Source: Globodera rostochiensis
Taxonomy: Eukaryota; Nematoda; Chromadorea; Rhabditida; Heteroderidae
Assembly (NCBI GenBank): GCA_018350325.1
Contig: JAEVLN010000014.1
Location: 62,001 to 126,000, forward strand
Direction of reading: 5' to 3'
Length of the DNA: 64,000 bases
The translations under genes and the position numbers were made by a program. Within the stretch, counting starts at the first letter, position 1, and each line of letters opens with the position of its first letter. The notes below the pieces were generated by a model. The model was not told the DNA's origin. It worked only from the letters and a program-made list of their open reading frames with translations, and searched no databases. Shown piece after piece: positions 50,401 to 61,696 of the stretch.

Positions 50401-51753
50401 TTTGGATGCATTTTAAAGAAATTAGACAAAAACAAAAACAAAAAATACATTTTTTGTTTTTAATTTAATAAATAATTAAATTGCACAAAAATAAAGAAAA
50501 TGAATGAATGAAAGCATCGTCAAAAAATATTTAACCATAAAAAGTTGGGTTGGTTGTTCAAGTCCGGGTTTAAACTCTCAATTTGATAAAGCCCCGGTTT
50601 ATTTTGAATGTCAAATTTAAAACATTCTGTCAAATGAAAACCCCGGGATTTTAAAGACTTTCTTTGCACCACTTAGCTTGAAGAAAGCCAAAAAATTCTG
50701 TGAAATTTAAATTAATTTCTGCCTCGGAACAATTCAATTTTGTGTTTATTTAATTTTTCCAATAAATTTTATTGTTTTAATTTACCGTATTTTCTCTATT
50801 AGTAGACAGACCCCTCCTCCGTTTGAAGCCCCCTTAATAGAAGCCCCGGGGCTACTAATAGTTGTTCACTTTGATAATCATTCTGCACTATGAAAATGCC
50901 ATAAATCCTTTTCACATACGGATTAATACCGGATTGGCATTTTTTTTTTTGTGTCATACGCCAAAAAGCGTTGATTGTGGCACCAAAACATGGCACATGA
51001 GGCATGGATTTGACGGCACAAAACATTGCACTTTTACTGATTAATGCCGAGCAAAATTGGACTTTGGTCGGATTTTTGGATAAGAAAACGGCGCCGACGG
51101 GGCAAAAATGGGACAATAAAACCCATCCGGTCTGATTGAGGCTGAGAACCGTATGAATGAGGCACAATTAATCCCCGGTGATCATTGAGCGTGTGGCGTT
51201 TCAATGTTTTTTCATTATTTTGATGGTGCCATTGTCGTCGTCGGACAAAAAATGCCAAAGTGCAAAAGGAATGTGTCAACAACAAAAATTTGTTGTTTAA
51301 TTATTTTTATTCGTCAAAATGTTACTTTGTCCGTCATATGGTGGCCACTTTTTTGCCGCTGTTTATTCAATCCGATTTGTTTTTTGCTTTATTATTATGA
51401 AATGAATGGGTTGTGTAATAATCCTTCTATCGGACTAAAAATAAAGGATCCGGCGGCCCAGTGCCCTCTTAGCAAAATTAGAAATGTCTAGACCTTTAAA
51501 TAATATTATAAAAATAGAGTAAATGAATGAATGCCATAAACAAAAGGCTAAAATTACCACTTTTTTATACTTAAAAACGATTTAAAATTTAAATACAATT
51601 AGCAATGTGTTATTTGTAATTAATTTATAAAATGACAGTTAAATGTAAAAAATAAAAGACTTAAAATAATTTAAATTAGGTGGCACAATGTCAAAAATGA
51701 AATCCCTTTTTTTCATTAAATAAACGGTTTAAAAATTAAATATCAATTAGAAG
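47459..51753. other. non-coding stretch
   Basis: It is AT-rich with C runs (48188-48220, 48811-48825, 48870-48880). A short palindromic pair, CTATTAGTAG / CTACTAATAG, lies at 50797-50860. GATCA-rich sequence lies around 49085-49260. I find no supported exon; open frames are under 125 codons and lack domain character. Confidence 0.55.
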
Positions 51754-52796
51754 GGTGCTAGGTAATTCCGACAGTAAGTAATTTCGACAGTGGATAATTT
51801 CGACACTGAACTATTTTTTTTTTATTTCACCGTTTTTCACCACTTCCGACAATGAGTACTTTCGACAACGGGTAATTTCGACAGTGACTAGATTTTTTTA
51901 AAAACAAATTGTTAAATGGAATAGAGATTTGTGCTTGCTTAATTTTTAAAACATGCAAATGGTAGGAAACAACGCGGAGGTAGGCAAGCGATTCGCGGTT
52001 GTTAAAATCCGCGAGAAGAGCAGTCAAATTGTTGTCTTGACGAACATATTTCCCTTTTCGAATTTAATGAAAGCCACGAATTCCATCTGCTGGCGCCGCA
52101 TGAAAATCGGCTAATCTATCCGCCCACATCCCATCTTCCTCTAACAATTTACGAACAAAAGTGATTTCCCCAACGAGTTCCGTCCTCGGCAAGTTGCCTA
52201 TTCGAAGGATTGGTAGGAAAGCAAAATTCGTCCACGATTGGACTTTGTTTCATTGAAACGCACAAGAGCCATTTCACTCGGGCAAAAAGGCAAATGACTA
52301 TGTTCGGAACCTTATTCTTCACATTGCTGGTCAAATACCAGATAAGGAAAACCCATTTATGCAAAATTCGCGAGATAACAAACGAGTAGAGGTCAACCAG
52401 CAGCATCTCAATGTGAATTTGCAAACAAATACTGCAATATGCACTATATCTTTTTTTGTACTGTCGAAATACCGGACATGATTTTGATTTGTATTTAAAA
52501 ATATGTTTTTAAAATTTATGATTACTGTCGAAATTACCCATTAAGACAGTCAAAGTTGGAAGAATAGTTGACTGTCGAAATTACCCATTAAGACAGTCAA
52601 AGTTGGAAGAATAGTTGACTGTCGAAATTACCCATTAAGACAGTCAAAGTTGGAAGAATAGTTGACTGTCGAAATTACCCGTTGTCGAAAGTACTCATTG
52701 TCGGAAGTGGTGAAAAACGGTGAAATAAAAAAAAAATAGTTCAGTGTCGAAATTATCCACTGTCGAAATTACTTACTGTCGGAATTACCGGACACG
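51754..52796. mobile_element. MITE, 1.04 kb, ~125-bp inverted arms, 8-bp TSD
   Basis: The left arm from GGTAATTCCGACAGTAAG at 51761 to about 51888 is an almost exact inverted copy of about 52663-52789. Flanks are identical: ATTAGAAG at 51746-51753 and 52797-52804. The arms consist of repeated TTTCGACAGTG / CACTGTCGAAA words. The middle contains minus-strand pieces that look like a broken open frame, but I cannot identify a transposase. Confidence 0.9.
52520..52680. repeat. 47-bp tandem repeat inside the 1.04-kb MITE
   Basis: About 3.3 copies of a 47-bp unit contain ACTGTCGAAATTACCCATTA and GACAGTCAAAGTTGG. The copies are essentially identical. The array abuts the right inverted arm and shares its CTGTCGAAATTACCC word. 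Confidence 0.93.
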
Positions 52797-53040
52797 ATTA
52801 GAAGATGTTTTATATTTATAAGATATTTATCAATTTATAAAATGACATATAAAAGAATAAAAAGAAAATTTATAAAATGACGACAAAAAATCAAAAAAAA
52901 GATCGGACATGATCATTTTACAAATTTTTTTTTAAAAACGAAAACCTTTTCAGTGTAAAATTGGCTTTTAATGTAAGAATGTTCCAGAGGCATAACGAAA
53001 TTTTTGAACTATTTTATAATTGGTAAAAATGGGCTCATTC

Positions 53041-53360
53041 CAGGGGCGTAGCCAGGGGGGGGGAGGCTAGGCTGGGGGGGGGGGGCTACAGCCCCCACCA
53101 CCAAAAATTTTTTTTTTGAGAAAAAACCAAAGGGGGGACCCTTTTCTTTTACAAAATTTTGTAATTTTTAGACAAATTTCCTTACATGAGTCAAAAATTC
53201 AAAAGAAAATCGGCAAATTTTCGAAAATTTGCTGAAAACTGAACTTTCTTGGGGAAAAATTGCTTAAGAAAAATGCAATAAAACCTAAAAAAGCACCCCT
53301 AAAGATTGACTTTTTTCAAATTAGCCCCCCCCCCCGAAAAAAGCTCTGGCTACGCCCTTG
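53041..53360. mobile_element. hAT MITE, 320 bp, 8-bp TSD, with an empty-site paralogue nearby
   Basis: Terminal inverted repeats CAGGGGCGTAGCCAG / CTGGCTACGCCCTTG are typical of hAT elements. Flanks are GCTCATTC at 53033-53040 and 53361-53368. The duplicated genomic segment near 54000-54050 contains the same surroundings with a single, uninterrupted site (GGCACATTCTAATATGGTCC), that is, the pre-insertion state. Confidence 0.95.
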
Positions 53361-53650
53361 GCTCATTCTAATACGGTCCTTCAAGAGCGTTGCGACAGCG
53401 GACGACAATTTCCCTCGAGGGGAGCCTAAAAAATTTTTACAGAAAATTCGTTGTGATAAAAAATTGATTATTTGTTAAATAAAATTATTCTACACCTGCT
53501 GCTGGCCAGTCTTTTCCTGGCGTTTGATCAGTTTGAGCTTTTCCTGATCACGATAAATCACATTATGCTGTTTACCATCGTGATGATTCTGAAAAAATTG
53601 GTTAGGCCCTTAATTTAAAACAAAATAATTAAAGTTGTTCCAAACTTTGC

Positions 53651-54190
53651 CATAAAAAGGAAGAAAGATTTTTAGAAAAGGCCCCCAGAAAAACAGAATA
53701 AATCATTTCAAATTCAACAGAACAGCTTTTTTTCGATCATATTCTAAAAATAATCAATTTTATTGGAATAAAAATAAAAATATCAAAAATATCGTAACCG
53801 AGTTCAGAATATGCCAGAAAAAGGGTATAATTGTGTCTGAATTTGGAGGATGATCTGGGCAACTGGAATCAACCATAAATTTTTCCTTGATTTCTGAACT
53901 AAAATGAATAAATGGAATTTACAAACTAAAAAGGGATCAAAAATATTGAATAATGGAAAAGAGTTTTTATAAAGTAACGGAAAATTGGGGAATTCGCAAT
54001 TTTGAACTATTTTATAATTTGCAAAAGCTGGCACATTCTAATATGGTCCTTGAGGGCTGAAAATAAACTGAAACCCATAAAAAGGAAGAAAGATTTTTAG
54101 AAAAGGCCTCCAGAAAAACAGAATAAATCATTTCAAATTCAACAGAACAGCTTTTTTTCGATCATATTCTAAAAATAATCATTTTCACGT
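53651..54190. repeat. 115-bp direct repeat, part of a local duplication
   Basis: 53651-53765 and 54076-54190 are nearly identical (AAGGAAGAAAGATTTTTAGA, CATTTCAAATTCAACAGAAC, TTTTTTTCGATCATATTC). Together with the matching 52985-53060 and 53995-54050 blocks this shows a local segmental duplication of roughly 1 kb. Confidence 0.88.
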
Positions 54191-54976
54191 CTTACAATTT
54201 TGGTTGTGTAAATCTCTTAACAAAGTGTACAAAAACAGTTTGTAAAAATCTCAATTTAGTTCTGGAACAAAATATGACGGAATTAAAAAATTAGTCAAAC
54301 CACCAAAAAAGTTGTATTTAAAAATTTCGAATAATGTTCAAATTCGCGAAAAAATTAAGCAAAAATTTACAAAATGATCGCATGATTACCCAGTGAAAGG
54401 AATTGAAGACAAATGATATTTTCTGCATTCATGACTAGGGCTAAGATCTTTAGGCTCGAAGAATCTCAAAATAGTGGTGAGAAAAAAGTGCCAAAATAGG
54501 CTCAAAAAACCCCGGGTTCATAAGCAAAAATAGGTGGGAATAAATGTGCGAAAAATAACAATTGGCTTAAAAACTTGTTTTTTTTCATGGTAAAGTTATC
54601 AGTCGAGATACATATTTCACAGGTGTCAGTACGTTTTGCCAACGAACGTTTTGCCAACGAACGTTTTGCCAACGAACGTTTTGCCAACGGTACGTTTTGC
54701 CAACTGTACATTTTGCCAACCCAGCAAAATGTTTCGTTTCGCCAACTCATCAAAAACTTAAATTTCGACCAATTTCGAACCCCGGACCCGAATTCGAAGG
54801 GTTTTTGATTTCAAAATTTATTTGGAATCTTTTGGCCTCGAAACATTCAAGAAACATGCTCAAAATCATCCAAAACGTAAAGTTGGCAAAATGAACAGTT
54901 GGCAAAACGTACCGTTGGCAAAACGTAATATTTTTGCTGAGTTGGCAAGGGAGCGGCCCGTTTGAGTCTGGCCATT

Positions 54977-55236
54977 CCCCCCCCCCCCCATTTTTCCATT
55001 TTTTTGAAAAAAATAAAAATAATTTCTAAGTGGATAAAAAGGAGTTCATAGGGGTATTCGAGGCCGTAGATTCTGAAATTTTGAAATTTTCGAAAAATTG
55101 TTCGTTGGGTCCGGGGTTTGAAATTGCTTGAAATAAATATCAGATTCAGAATCTACGGCCTCGAATACCCCTAGAAACTCCTTTTTATCCACTTAGAAAA
55201 TTATTTTTATTATTTTCAAATAATGGGGGGGGGGGG
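54977..55236. repeat. long hairpin, ~66-bp arms
   Basis: 55011-55077 and 55145-55210 are inverted copies with very few mismatches (for example GGGGTATTCGAGGCCGTAGA), separated by a 67-bp loop. A C run at 54977-54989 and a G run at 55225-55236 extend the pairing outward. A transcript would form a long double-stranded stem. Confidence 0.9.
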
Positions 55237-55250
55237 ACAGCTTAAGTAAT

Positions 55251-56046
55251 CGCTGCTGTACAACTCGCCTATGTAACACTTCGCCTACGTAACATTTCGC
55301 CTACGCAACATTTCGCCTACAAATTTTAAAATTTCGATTTTTAACATTTCCTTAGACAAATTGAAGGCGTATTTGGTAGATTAAGTCAGATCGAGGGCAA
55401 AAGCATTGTATAAATCCATTCTCGTTCTAAAAAGCTGGGTCTGAAAAGGAAGATCCAAGAAGGGAAAAGCCAAACGCAAAGCCTCAACAATTCGAGCAAG
55501 CAAAGAAGGACGTCACCTGCGAGGTTTTTGTGGAGATGGGGTGCCAATGCGTTTGACCCCTCTGCAAATCAAAGAGGAGGGGCCGATCCTTTGAACAATT
55601 CTGGCAATTAATTCGAGTGTTTGCACAAGTTTTTCCTTTGTTTTAGGGAGTCTAGTTTCAAATTCAACCGGGCACTCATAACGTCTACGTTTTTTGACTA
55701 CAACTACTCAATTCAAGTTGGGTTTCCTTCGCCAAGACCGCATTTGTTGTCAATGGAATGAGTTAATAAAATTTGAAGCTTTTATGCCTTCGCAATCGTT
55801 TGTCAAAGAAAAATTTTTTTAAAAATCGAATTTTTAAAATTTGTAGGCGAAATGTTACTTTTTGACTGGGTAGGCGAAATGTAACATTTTAACCTTGTAG
55901 GCGAAATGTTGCCTATTGGCTGTGTAGGCGAAATGTAAATAGGCGAAATGTTGCGTAGGCGAAGTGTTGCTTTTTGGCTTTGTAGGCGAAATGTTGCCTT
56001 TTGGCTGTGTAGGCGAAATGTTACATAGGCGAGTTGTAGTGGCGCC
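55251..56046. mobile_element. inner MITE of the stack: AACTCGCC / GGCGAGTT ends, 8-bp TSD
   Basis: Left end CGCTGCTGTACAACTCGCC; right end, complemented, GGCGCCACTACAACTCGCC. TAAGTAAT flanks both sides at 55243-55250 and 56047-56054. Both subterminal zones are arrays of GTAGGCGAAATGT or its complement. No transposase is visible. Confidence 0.88.
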
Positions 56047-56394
56047 TAAGTAATACCCCATTTTTTGTTTAAGAAAGTTCTATTTTTTTAGAATATTGCT
56101 TGACTTTCTTATTTTAGAAGATTTAATTTTAAAAAATTTTCCTTCTAACCAGACTCAAATGGCCAGACTCAAACGACCCCTACCGGTTGGCAAAACGTAC
56201 CATTTTGGCTGGGTTGGCAAAATGTACAGTTGGCAAAACGTAGTGTAACCTATTTCACATCTTTTTTTTTAATATAAAGAAAATTCTAGAGAAAAACAGA
56301 GTTGTTTTTTTGAAATATCAAAAATACTTGAAAACCTTTGATCTTTATAGGTATATTTTGTGCAAAAAAAGCTCGATTTTATGGGGTGCATTTT

Positions 56395-56732
56395 CGTGTG
56401 CCGACAAAATCCCGACTCCTCCAAAAAACGACAAAATCCCGACCCGACAAAATCCCGACTAAACTAAAAAACGACAAAATCCCGACTCACTCAAAAAACG
56501 ACAATATAAGCGGTAATTAATGCAAAGCGACCGACTTCAATAAAAATTTATTAGCTTCTCGGACGCTTTTTCAAGTTCAAATGAGTCGGGATTTTGTCGG
56601 TTTTTGGAGGAGCCGGGATTTTGTCGGTTTTTGGAGGAGCCGGGATTTTGTCGGTTTTTGGAGGAGCCGGGATTTTGTCGGTTTTTGGAGGAGCCGGGAT
56701 TTTGTACGGGGACGGTGGTTTGTCTGCGCGCC
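56395..56732. mobile_element. foldback MITE, 338 bp, 8-bp TSD
   Basis: The left side has ACAAAATCCCGACTCCTCC-type repeats and the right side four inverted copies (GGGATTTTGTCGGTTTTTGG) with a 30-bp period. TGCATTTT flanks at 56387-56394 and 56733-56740. The outermost 14 bases match only loosely (CGTGTGCCGACAAA against GGCGCGCAGACAAA). Confidence 0.8.
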
Positions 56733-58004
56733 TGCATTTTTGGGTAATAACAAAAATTTTCTGAGGATCTTTACAAAAAATTCGAATTTTATTGCATTTT
56801 TATTAAGAAATTTCGAAAAAATGTCAGGCATAAAAGTTTAGAGGGTTTTGTCATGTTTTCCCATTTTTTTTAAAGGTGGCACATTTTCCACGTTTTGGGT
56901 TTTTTTGTCACGTTTTTTCCACGGTTTGGCCTTGAATAGCCTTTCTCTCACTTTATTGGATTTCGTCGTCGCCGGACCTCTCACATTCTCAAAAAAGCTT
57001 CAAAAAATTATCGGTTTTTTAAGTTTTGTTTGCAAATCTCTTAACAAATTGAGTCAAAACTTTCTCGGCGGAGCCAGCACCGCCGACCCCTCCCCCAGAA
57101 GGGAAGCAGAATCCTCAAAAAAATTTGCATTTTTGAAAATTCCTTAACCAAAATGCAAAATTGTTTCCATTAAGTTCAACTCCGATTTGACTTATCCTCA
57201 AGCCCATAATTAATTCCTTACAGCCAAACTTGCTCAAAATGATGAAAACTGGTGATAAAAATGCTCGTTAATTTGTTCGCACAATTTTACATTAATTAAA
57301 GGCTTAATAAATTTCCACGTTTTTGGGTTTTGCGGATAGAAGTCCTGGGCTCAAGCCTAAGCCTAAGCTAGCTTAGGCCTAGGTTTAAAAGCTAACGGCA
57401 CGGCACGGCTTCGCCAAAACGGAACGGTGCCAAACTGTCCAACAAGCCTCAAAAGATCGTACAAAACTACCGCGTAAAACACGAGCACACGAGCTGCGAT
57501 TTTGCACCCTAACCCGAATTGAGAACATGGTCGAACAAACCACCCCCGGGTCTCCCCCATCTCATCACCACCCAAATCATCACCTCCAATTTGAACCATT
57601 ATAAATTATAACTCTTTTCAAAATGAACGAGACCAAATATAATTGAAAAAATGTGCCGAAAAATAAACTTTAATTCAACCCGATATGTTAAGTTTGAGAA
57701 AAGTTATGAAACTGAAAAGTTAAATATCAATTGGCAATGTTTTATATTTATATTAATTTATCAATTTTAACATGTCATTTAAATGTAAAAGAATAAAAAG
57801 AAAATTTAAAATAATTTAAGATGGTGATTATCATTTTTACAAACAAAATGGTTAAAATAAAAATGTTAATTTGTAGGAGTAAAATTGGGTGTAATGTATG
57901 AATTGTGCCATAAGCAAAACGAACTTTAAAAACATTAAACAGACAATAAAAAAATTTAATTAAATATCATAAAAATGGTTAAATTAATAATTATTTTTTG
58001 TTCA
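56733..58004. other. non-coding stretch
   Basis: One copy of the dispersed GC-rich hairpin with its AT leader is at about 57040-57085. A palindromic AAGCCTAAGCCTAAGC / GCTTAGGCCTAGG stretch lies at about 57352-57385. No gene is supported. Confidence 0.5.
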
Positions 58005-58863
58005 TTAACAAAGAATGCCGACCCGAGGGTCAACGAGCAGCACATAGAGCACGGTTAACAATAAGCAGCCGGCCACAATGATCGTGATGGTCAGCAACGT
58101 GTCCGTCGCCTCGGGGGCTAAAAATAAAAAATATAATTTTATTTTTTGATAAACTGTTTCGTTTCGTGTCTCATTAATATACGATTTTCATGGAAAAAAC
58201 ATGAATTAAACCCTATAAAAATCTTGATCAATTGTCAGAACCAAAAAATTCCATCAAAAAATTCAAAAATCTTTCCCCGCGCGCCCATCGATACCGCCAG
58301 ACTTCTTCGTTCTTATATAATTAAAAAATTTTAGGTATGCGGATGCTTAACAAAAAATGTTAAAAGCATCAAAATTTTCACGACGTGCCTGAACTCAAAA
58401 AGTTGTATTTTTTAAAATTTAATTTCCAATTTCTTAACAAACTAAATCAAAAATTCAAAATTTCTCGGCGGTGCCGCCGCCCCACACCCTGTAGATCACA
58501 ACAAAAATGTATTAATAATGGAAAATGCAGGCCCAAAAATCAACATCATTTTTTAAAAAAAACTTAATAAAAAATGAAACGCCTGAATAAATTGTGCCAT
58601 TATGCTCTCGGCTGTCTGATGAAAGATTGACCAAACTCCAGAGCGTGTCATCGATCTGAAAAAACAAATTAAAAATTGCATGATAAATTGATTTTCTTAA
58701 AATGAAATTTACAATACGAAAAGCATTTGTTCTGATCATAAAACCAAAATCTTACCACGCTGGTGTCGTTGGATTCAAACGTCATATTCAGCGGAAAGGA
58801 ATGGGCGACAACAGCGACGGCAACGATGAGCATTGAGAGAATGGCACAAAAATGATGGCACAT
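58005..58863 (-). CDS. tiny type I membrane protein with a glycosylated ectodomain
   Basis: Three minus-strand exons, 58756-58863, 58583-58655 and 58005-58117, join to give 97 residues. The start MCHHFCAILSMLIVAVAVVA is a signal peptide, probably cut before HSFPLN. The ectodomain of roughly 40 residues carries four N-glycosylation sequons (NMT, NDT, NLS, NGT). A single hydrophobic segment, TLLTITIIVAGCLLLTVLYV, crosses the membrane, leaving a tail of about ten residues that ends in a cysteine. The second intron (58118-58582) must start with GC: only the GC donor after 58583 puts the transmembrane exon in frame, whereas the nearby GT would reach a stop after eight codons. Very short sequon-dense proteins are often regulatory subunits or adhesion/sorting accessories. 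I do not recognise a family and assign no function. Confidence 0.75.
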
Positions 58864-61119
58864 TTTAATAGAAAAGCGTTAGAAGTCCTAAATTAATAAA
58901 ATGTATGAAGATGTGTTAAATTTAATAAAATCTCTTTTAAAATAATCAAAGGTTAAAATGGGAAATATAATTAAAATATAATTTTAATTTATTTATCGCA
59001 ATGTTTGAGCAAAAATTGCATTGGAATGAATGCCTTGTGCTGCTGCTGCCTGCCCGGGAATCAGCAGAAGGGGAAGGAGGACAAACAAAAATTGTTATTT
59101 TTTGCTGACTGATAAAATTGCTGGGCCGAGTCGAGACGAGAGACGAGATGAGTGATCTTTATGAGAAAGTGAATTAATGCTCTTTATTCTTTTAGCAAAT
59201 CCGACCCCAACTTTCTGATCGATATTCCATAAGATCAAAAAAAAAAAATTCCGTTGCTAAAAGGTGAAGGGGGTCCGTTTAAGTAAGAGAAGATCTTCGA
59301 TTTTAAATTTATATTGGTTCCAAAGCGTTTTGATCAGTTTTTCTTACTTTTGGAATCACCCAATTTATGATCAACTCCCAGCCGATCGATCGATATCACC
59401 GGGCAGGTGTTTGATTCTGGCTTCAATTTTGAAATGTACGGCTTTTCTGATCTTTTCTGGCAAATTTTTCTGATTTTATGATTTTTAGATCAATTTTTCA
59501 AACAAATATTCCGTCCAACTCGATTTTGCAAATAAGAGACCGAGGTCGATTGTGAATGTTTAGCTTTTGATCGGAGAAACTGATCAAGAAATAGCCGAAA
59601 GTGATCAGTTCAGCGGACGGACAGCCGCCATTAAGCGAAGAATGAATGAACAAAGTTGAGAATTTATAATGCGTCAGCTGTTTGTTGCTTGAACGGGTCG
59701 TATAAAAGCAAAGCAATTTTAGTTAGAAAAAGAAAATAGTTTTAAAAATTTATTTAAAAAAAATGCAAAAATTGAAATTACGAATGAATTATCAAAAAAT
59801 TTTGTCGCTATTTAAATGTTATGTTTGTGCAGCTCCAAATCACACAATAGAGGCGCCCAAAAAATAACCAAAAATTTTCCTCGTTAGTAATAAATACACA
59901 ATAAAATGAGAGAAATGCAACTGACCAACTAATTGTCAATGTTTTGAAATTCTTATGTTTAAATTAAATTAAATATCCGATTTTTCGGGACCGGATCCCC
60001 CCCCCCAAAAAAAAATTCTAGTCCTGTTTAATCCCGAACAATTCCAAAAACTGCTTAATCCCGACGGATCCCGGTCGAGCCTATAATTATGAATAATTAA
60101 AATGGCTAAATTTTAACATTGAGAATGACTTTTTTGAATTCAAAATCAATTCAGAATTAATTCAACTTTTATTATTATAGCATATAATTAAAAGCATTAA
60201 ATATTTTGATTTTTATCGTTATTTAAGAAAAACATTTAACCAATCAAAAGGCTGATGAAATGCATTTTGCGTGTCAAAGACACCACTCACCGGTTATGTG
60301 CGCATAAATTAAACATTTTTTGCATAAACCTTTTACCTTCCAATAACAAAAAAAAAACACTTTTTTTTTTGCCTTATGGGAAAAGGCTTTGTGACATTTG
60401 TAAAAAAAAGATAAAATAATATTTTTGATCAATGTTGGCGATTTGCTAAATTAGATTATTTAAAATGATAGATGGTTGAATGGAAGGGATTGGCGCAAAA
60501 AAGAATGAACAATTCCGCGTTCAAACGCCCCGGGGGAGGGAGGGGGGGGGGGCAACCGCCGGCGGGCAGAAGCAATGAAACGCTGAACACATTCCGTCGC
60601 CACACCGTCCATTAGCATTGGCCACTGACGGGGCTTTTGTTTAATGACTGTGTGGCCCCTCTCTCCACTCCTCGGCTGGTCGACGGATGATAAAATCGAC
60701 GAACGGATGAATTAAAAGGGGGCAAAAGCCATTCAATTGTGCCCATCCCCCCGCTACTAATCGATCAGCCCCGCCCCCTCTGAATTGACTGTGATCAGCC
60801 CCTCAAAGAATTTTTTGAGCTTTCCTTGCACCCGGGTATGTTGAAAATCACAAAGATTTGATATTTAATCATATTTTAAATTCAGTTCATAAATATCAAA
60901 AGACTTTACCCAAACAAAAATGGTTATCATAACACATTAAAAGAATAAATGTTGACAAAAAGACGCAATACAAATCAGATCATTCGGTTGGAATAAATTT
61001 CCCAAAATATATTTGTACCAAAACTGGGACTATTATTTAATTATCACACATTTTTATGTTACATGCAGAGAGGGCAGCCAATATGCTGCAATTTCGTAAT
61101 CAGTCCGATCCACAATTCC
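58864..61119. other. non-coding stretch
   Basis: It contains GATC-rich sequence at 59205-59420, a C/G run at 60532-60552 and a CGGGATCC-like foldback fragment at 59985-60085. The promoter of the minus-strand membrane-protein gene should lie just above 58863. No gene is seen. Confidence 0.5.
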
Positions 61120-61487
61120 AGATCAGTACAGCTCGATCAAGATCAGGTCTTACAAAATCAGATCCAGATCAGTATTGTGATCAACTCAACCAAGATCAGG
61201 TCTTACAAAATCAGATCCAGATCAGTATCGTGAAACTCAACCAAGGTCAGGTCTTACAAAATCAGATCCAGATCAGTATTGTGATCAGCTCAACCAAGAT
61301 CAGGTCTTACAAAATCAGATCCAGATCAGTATCGTGAAACTCAACCAAGGTCAGGTCTTACAAAATCAGATCCAGATCAGTATTGTGATCAGCTCAACCA
61401 AGACCAGGTCTTACGAAATCATATCCAGATCAGTATTGTGATCAACTCAACCAAGACCAGGTCTTACGAAATCAGATCCAGATCAGT
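61120..61487. repeat. 53-bp GATC-rich minisatellite, ~7 copies
   Basis: The unit contains AAGATCAGGTCTTACAAAAT and CAGATCCAGATCAGTATTGT. Two sub-variants alternate (GTGATCAACTCAACC and GTGAAACTCAACC). The overlapping GATCAGATC and AGATC words make it locally palindromic. It lies 210 bases downstream of the stop codon of the minus-strand zinc-finger gene. Confidence 0.94.
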
Positions 61488-61696
61488 GTTAAAATTATTC
61501 AATTTGATGTTATTGGATTGGGCAACTCGTTCTTTGTGTTAGGAGTGTAATGACAATTTTCAATTTTTGATGCCAAAATTTACAAAAAATTTATAAAAAT
61601 TTTAGCATTTACACGAGAATTTGTGCACAAAATACTGACAGCGTATAGTAGGGAGATGACATAGACAATACGCACAATGAAAATTTGAATTTGGCG

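Larger units (their letters stand above)
54959..56175. mobile_element. middle inverted-repeat layer of the nested stack
   Basis: CGTTTGAGTCTGGCCAT at 54959-54975 is repeated inverted at 56159-56175. A C run at about 54977 follows the left copy. No target-site duplication was found. This may be an older element, or a subterminal part of the outer one. Confidence 0.6.
54622..56250. mobile_element. outer element of a nested stack: ACGTTTTGCCAAC ends, TSD TATTTCACA
   Basis: Both ends are built from repeats of ACGTTTTGCCAAC and its complement. Left end GGTGTCAGTACGTTTTGCC; right end, complemented, GGTTACACTACGTTTTGCC. Flanks TATTTCACA occur at 54613-54621 and 56251-56259. The left end carries a short GTTTTGCCAACGAAC tandem array. 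It contains at least two further inverted-repeat layers. Confidence 0.85.

Noticed and set aside
52000..52430. A possible transposase or FLYWCH-type zinc-finger remnant inside the 1.04-kb MITE
   Set aside because: Short similarities in different frames, broken by stops. I could not identify a domain with confidence.
56577..56841. Repetitive open frames on both strands with an SRDFVGFWR-type repeat
   Set aside because: They come from the 30-bp repeats of a foldback MITE, which are open in several phases; they are not a protein.
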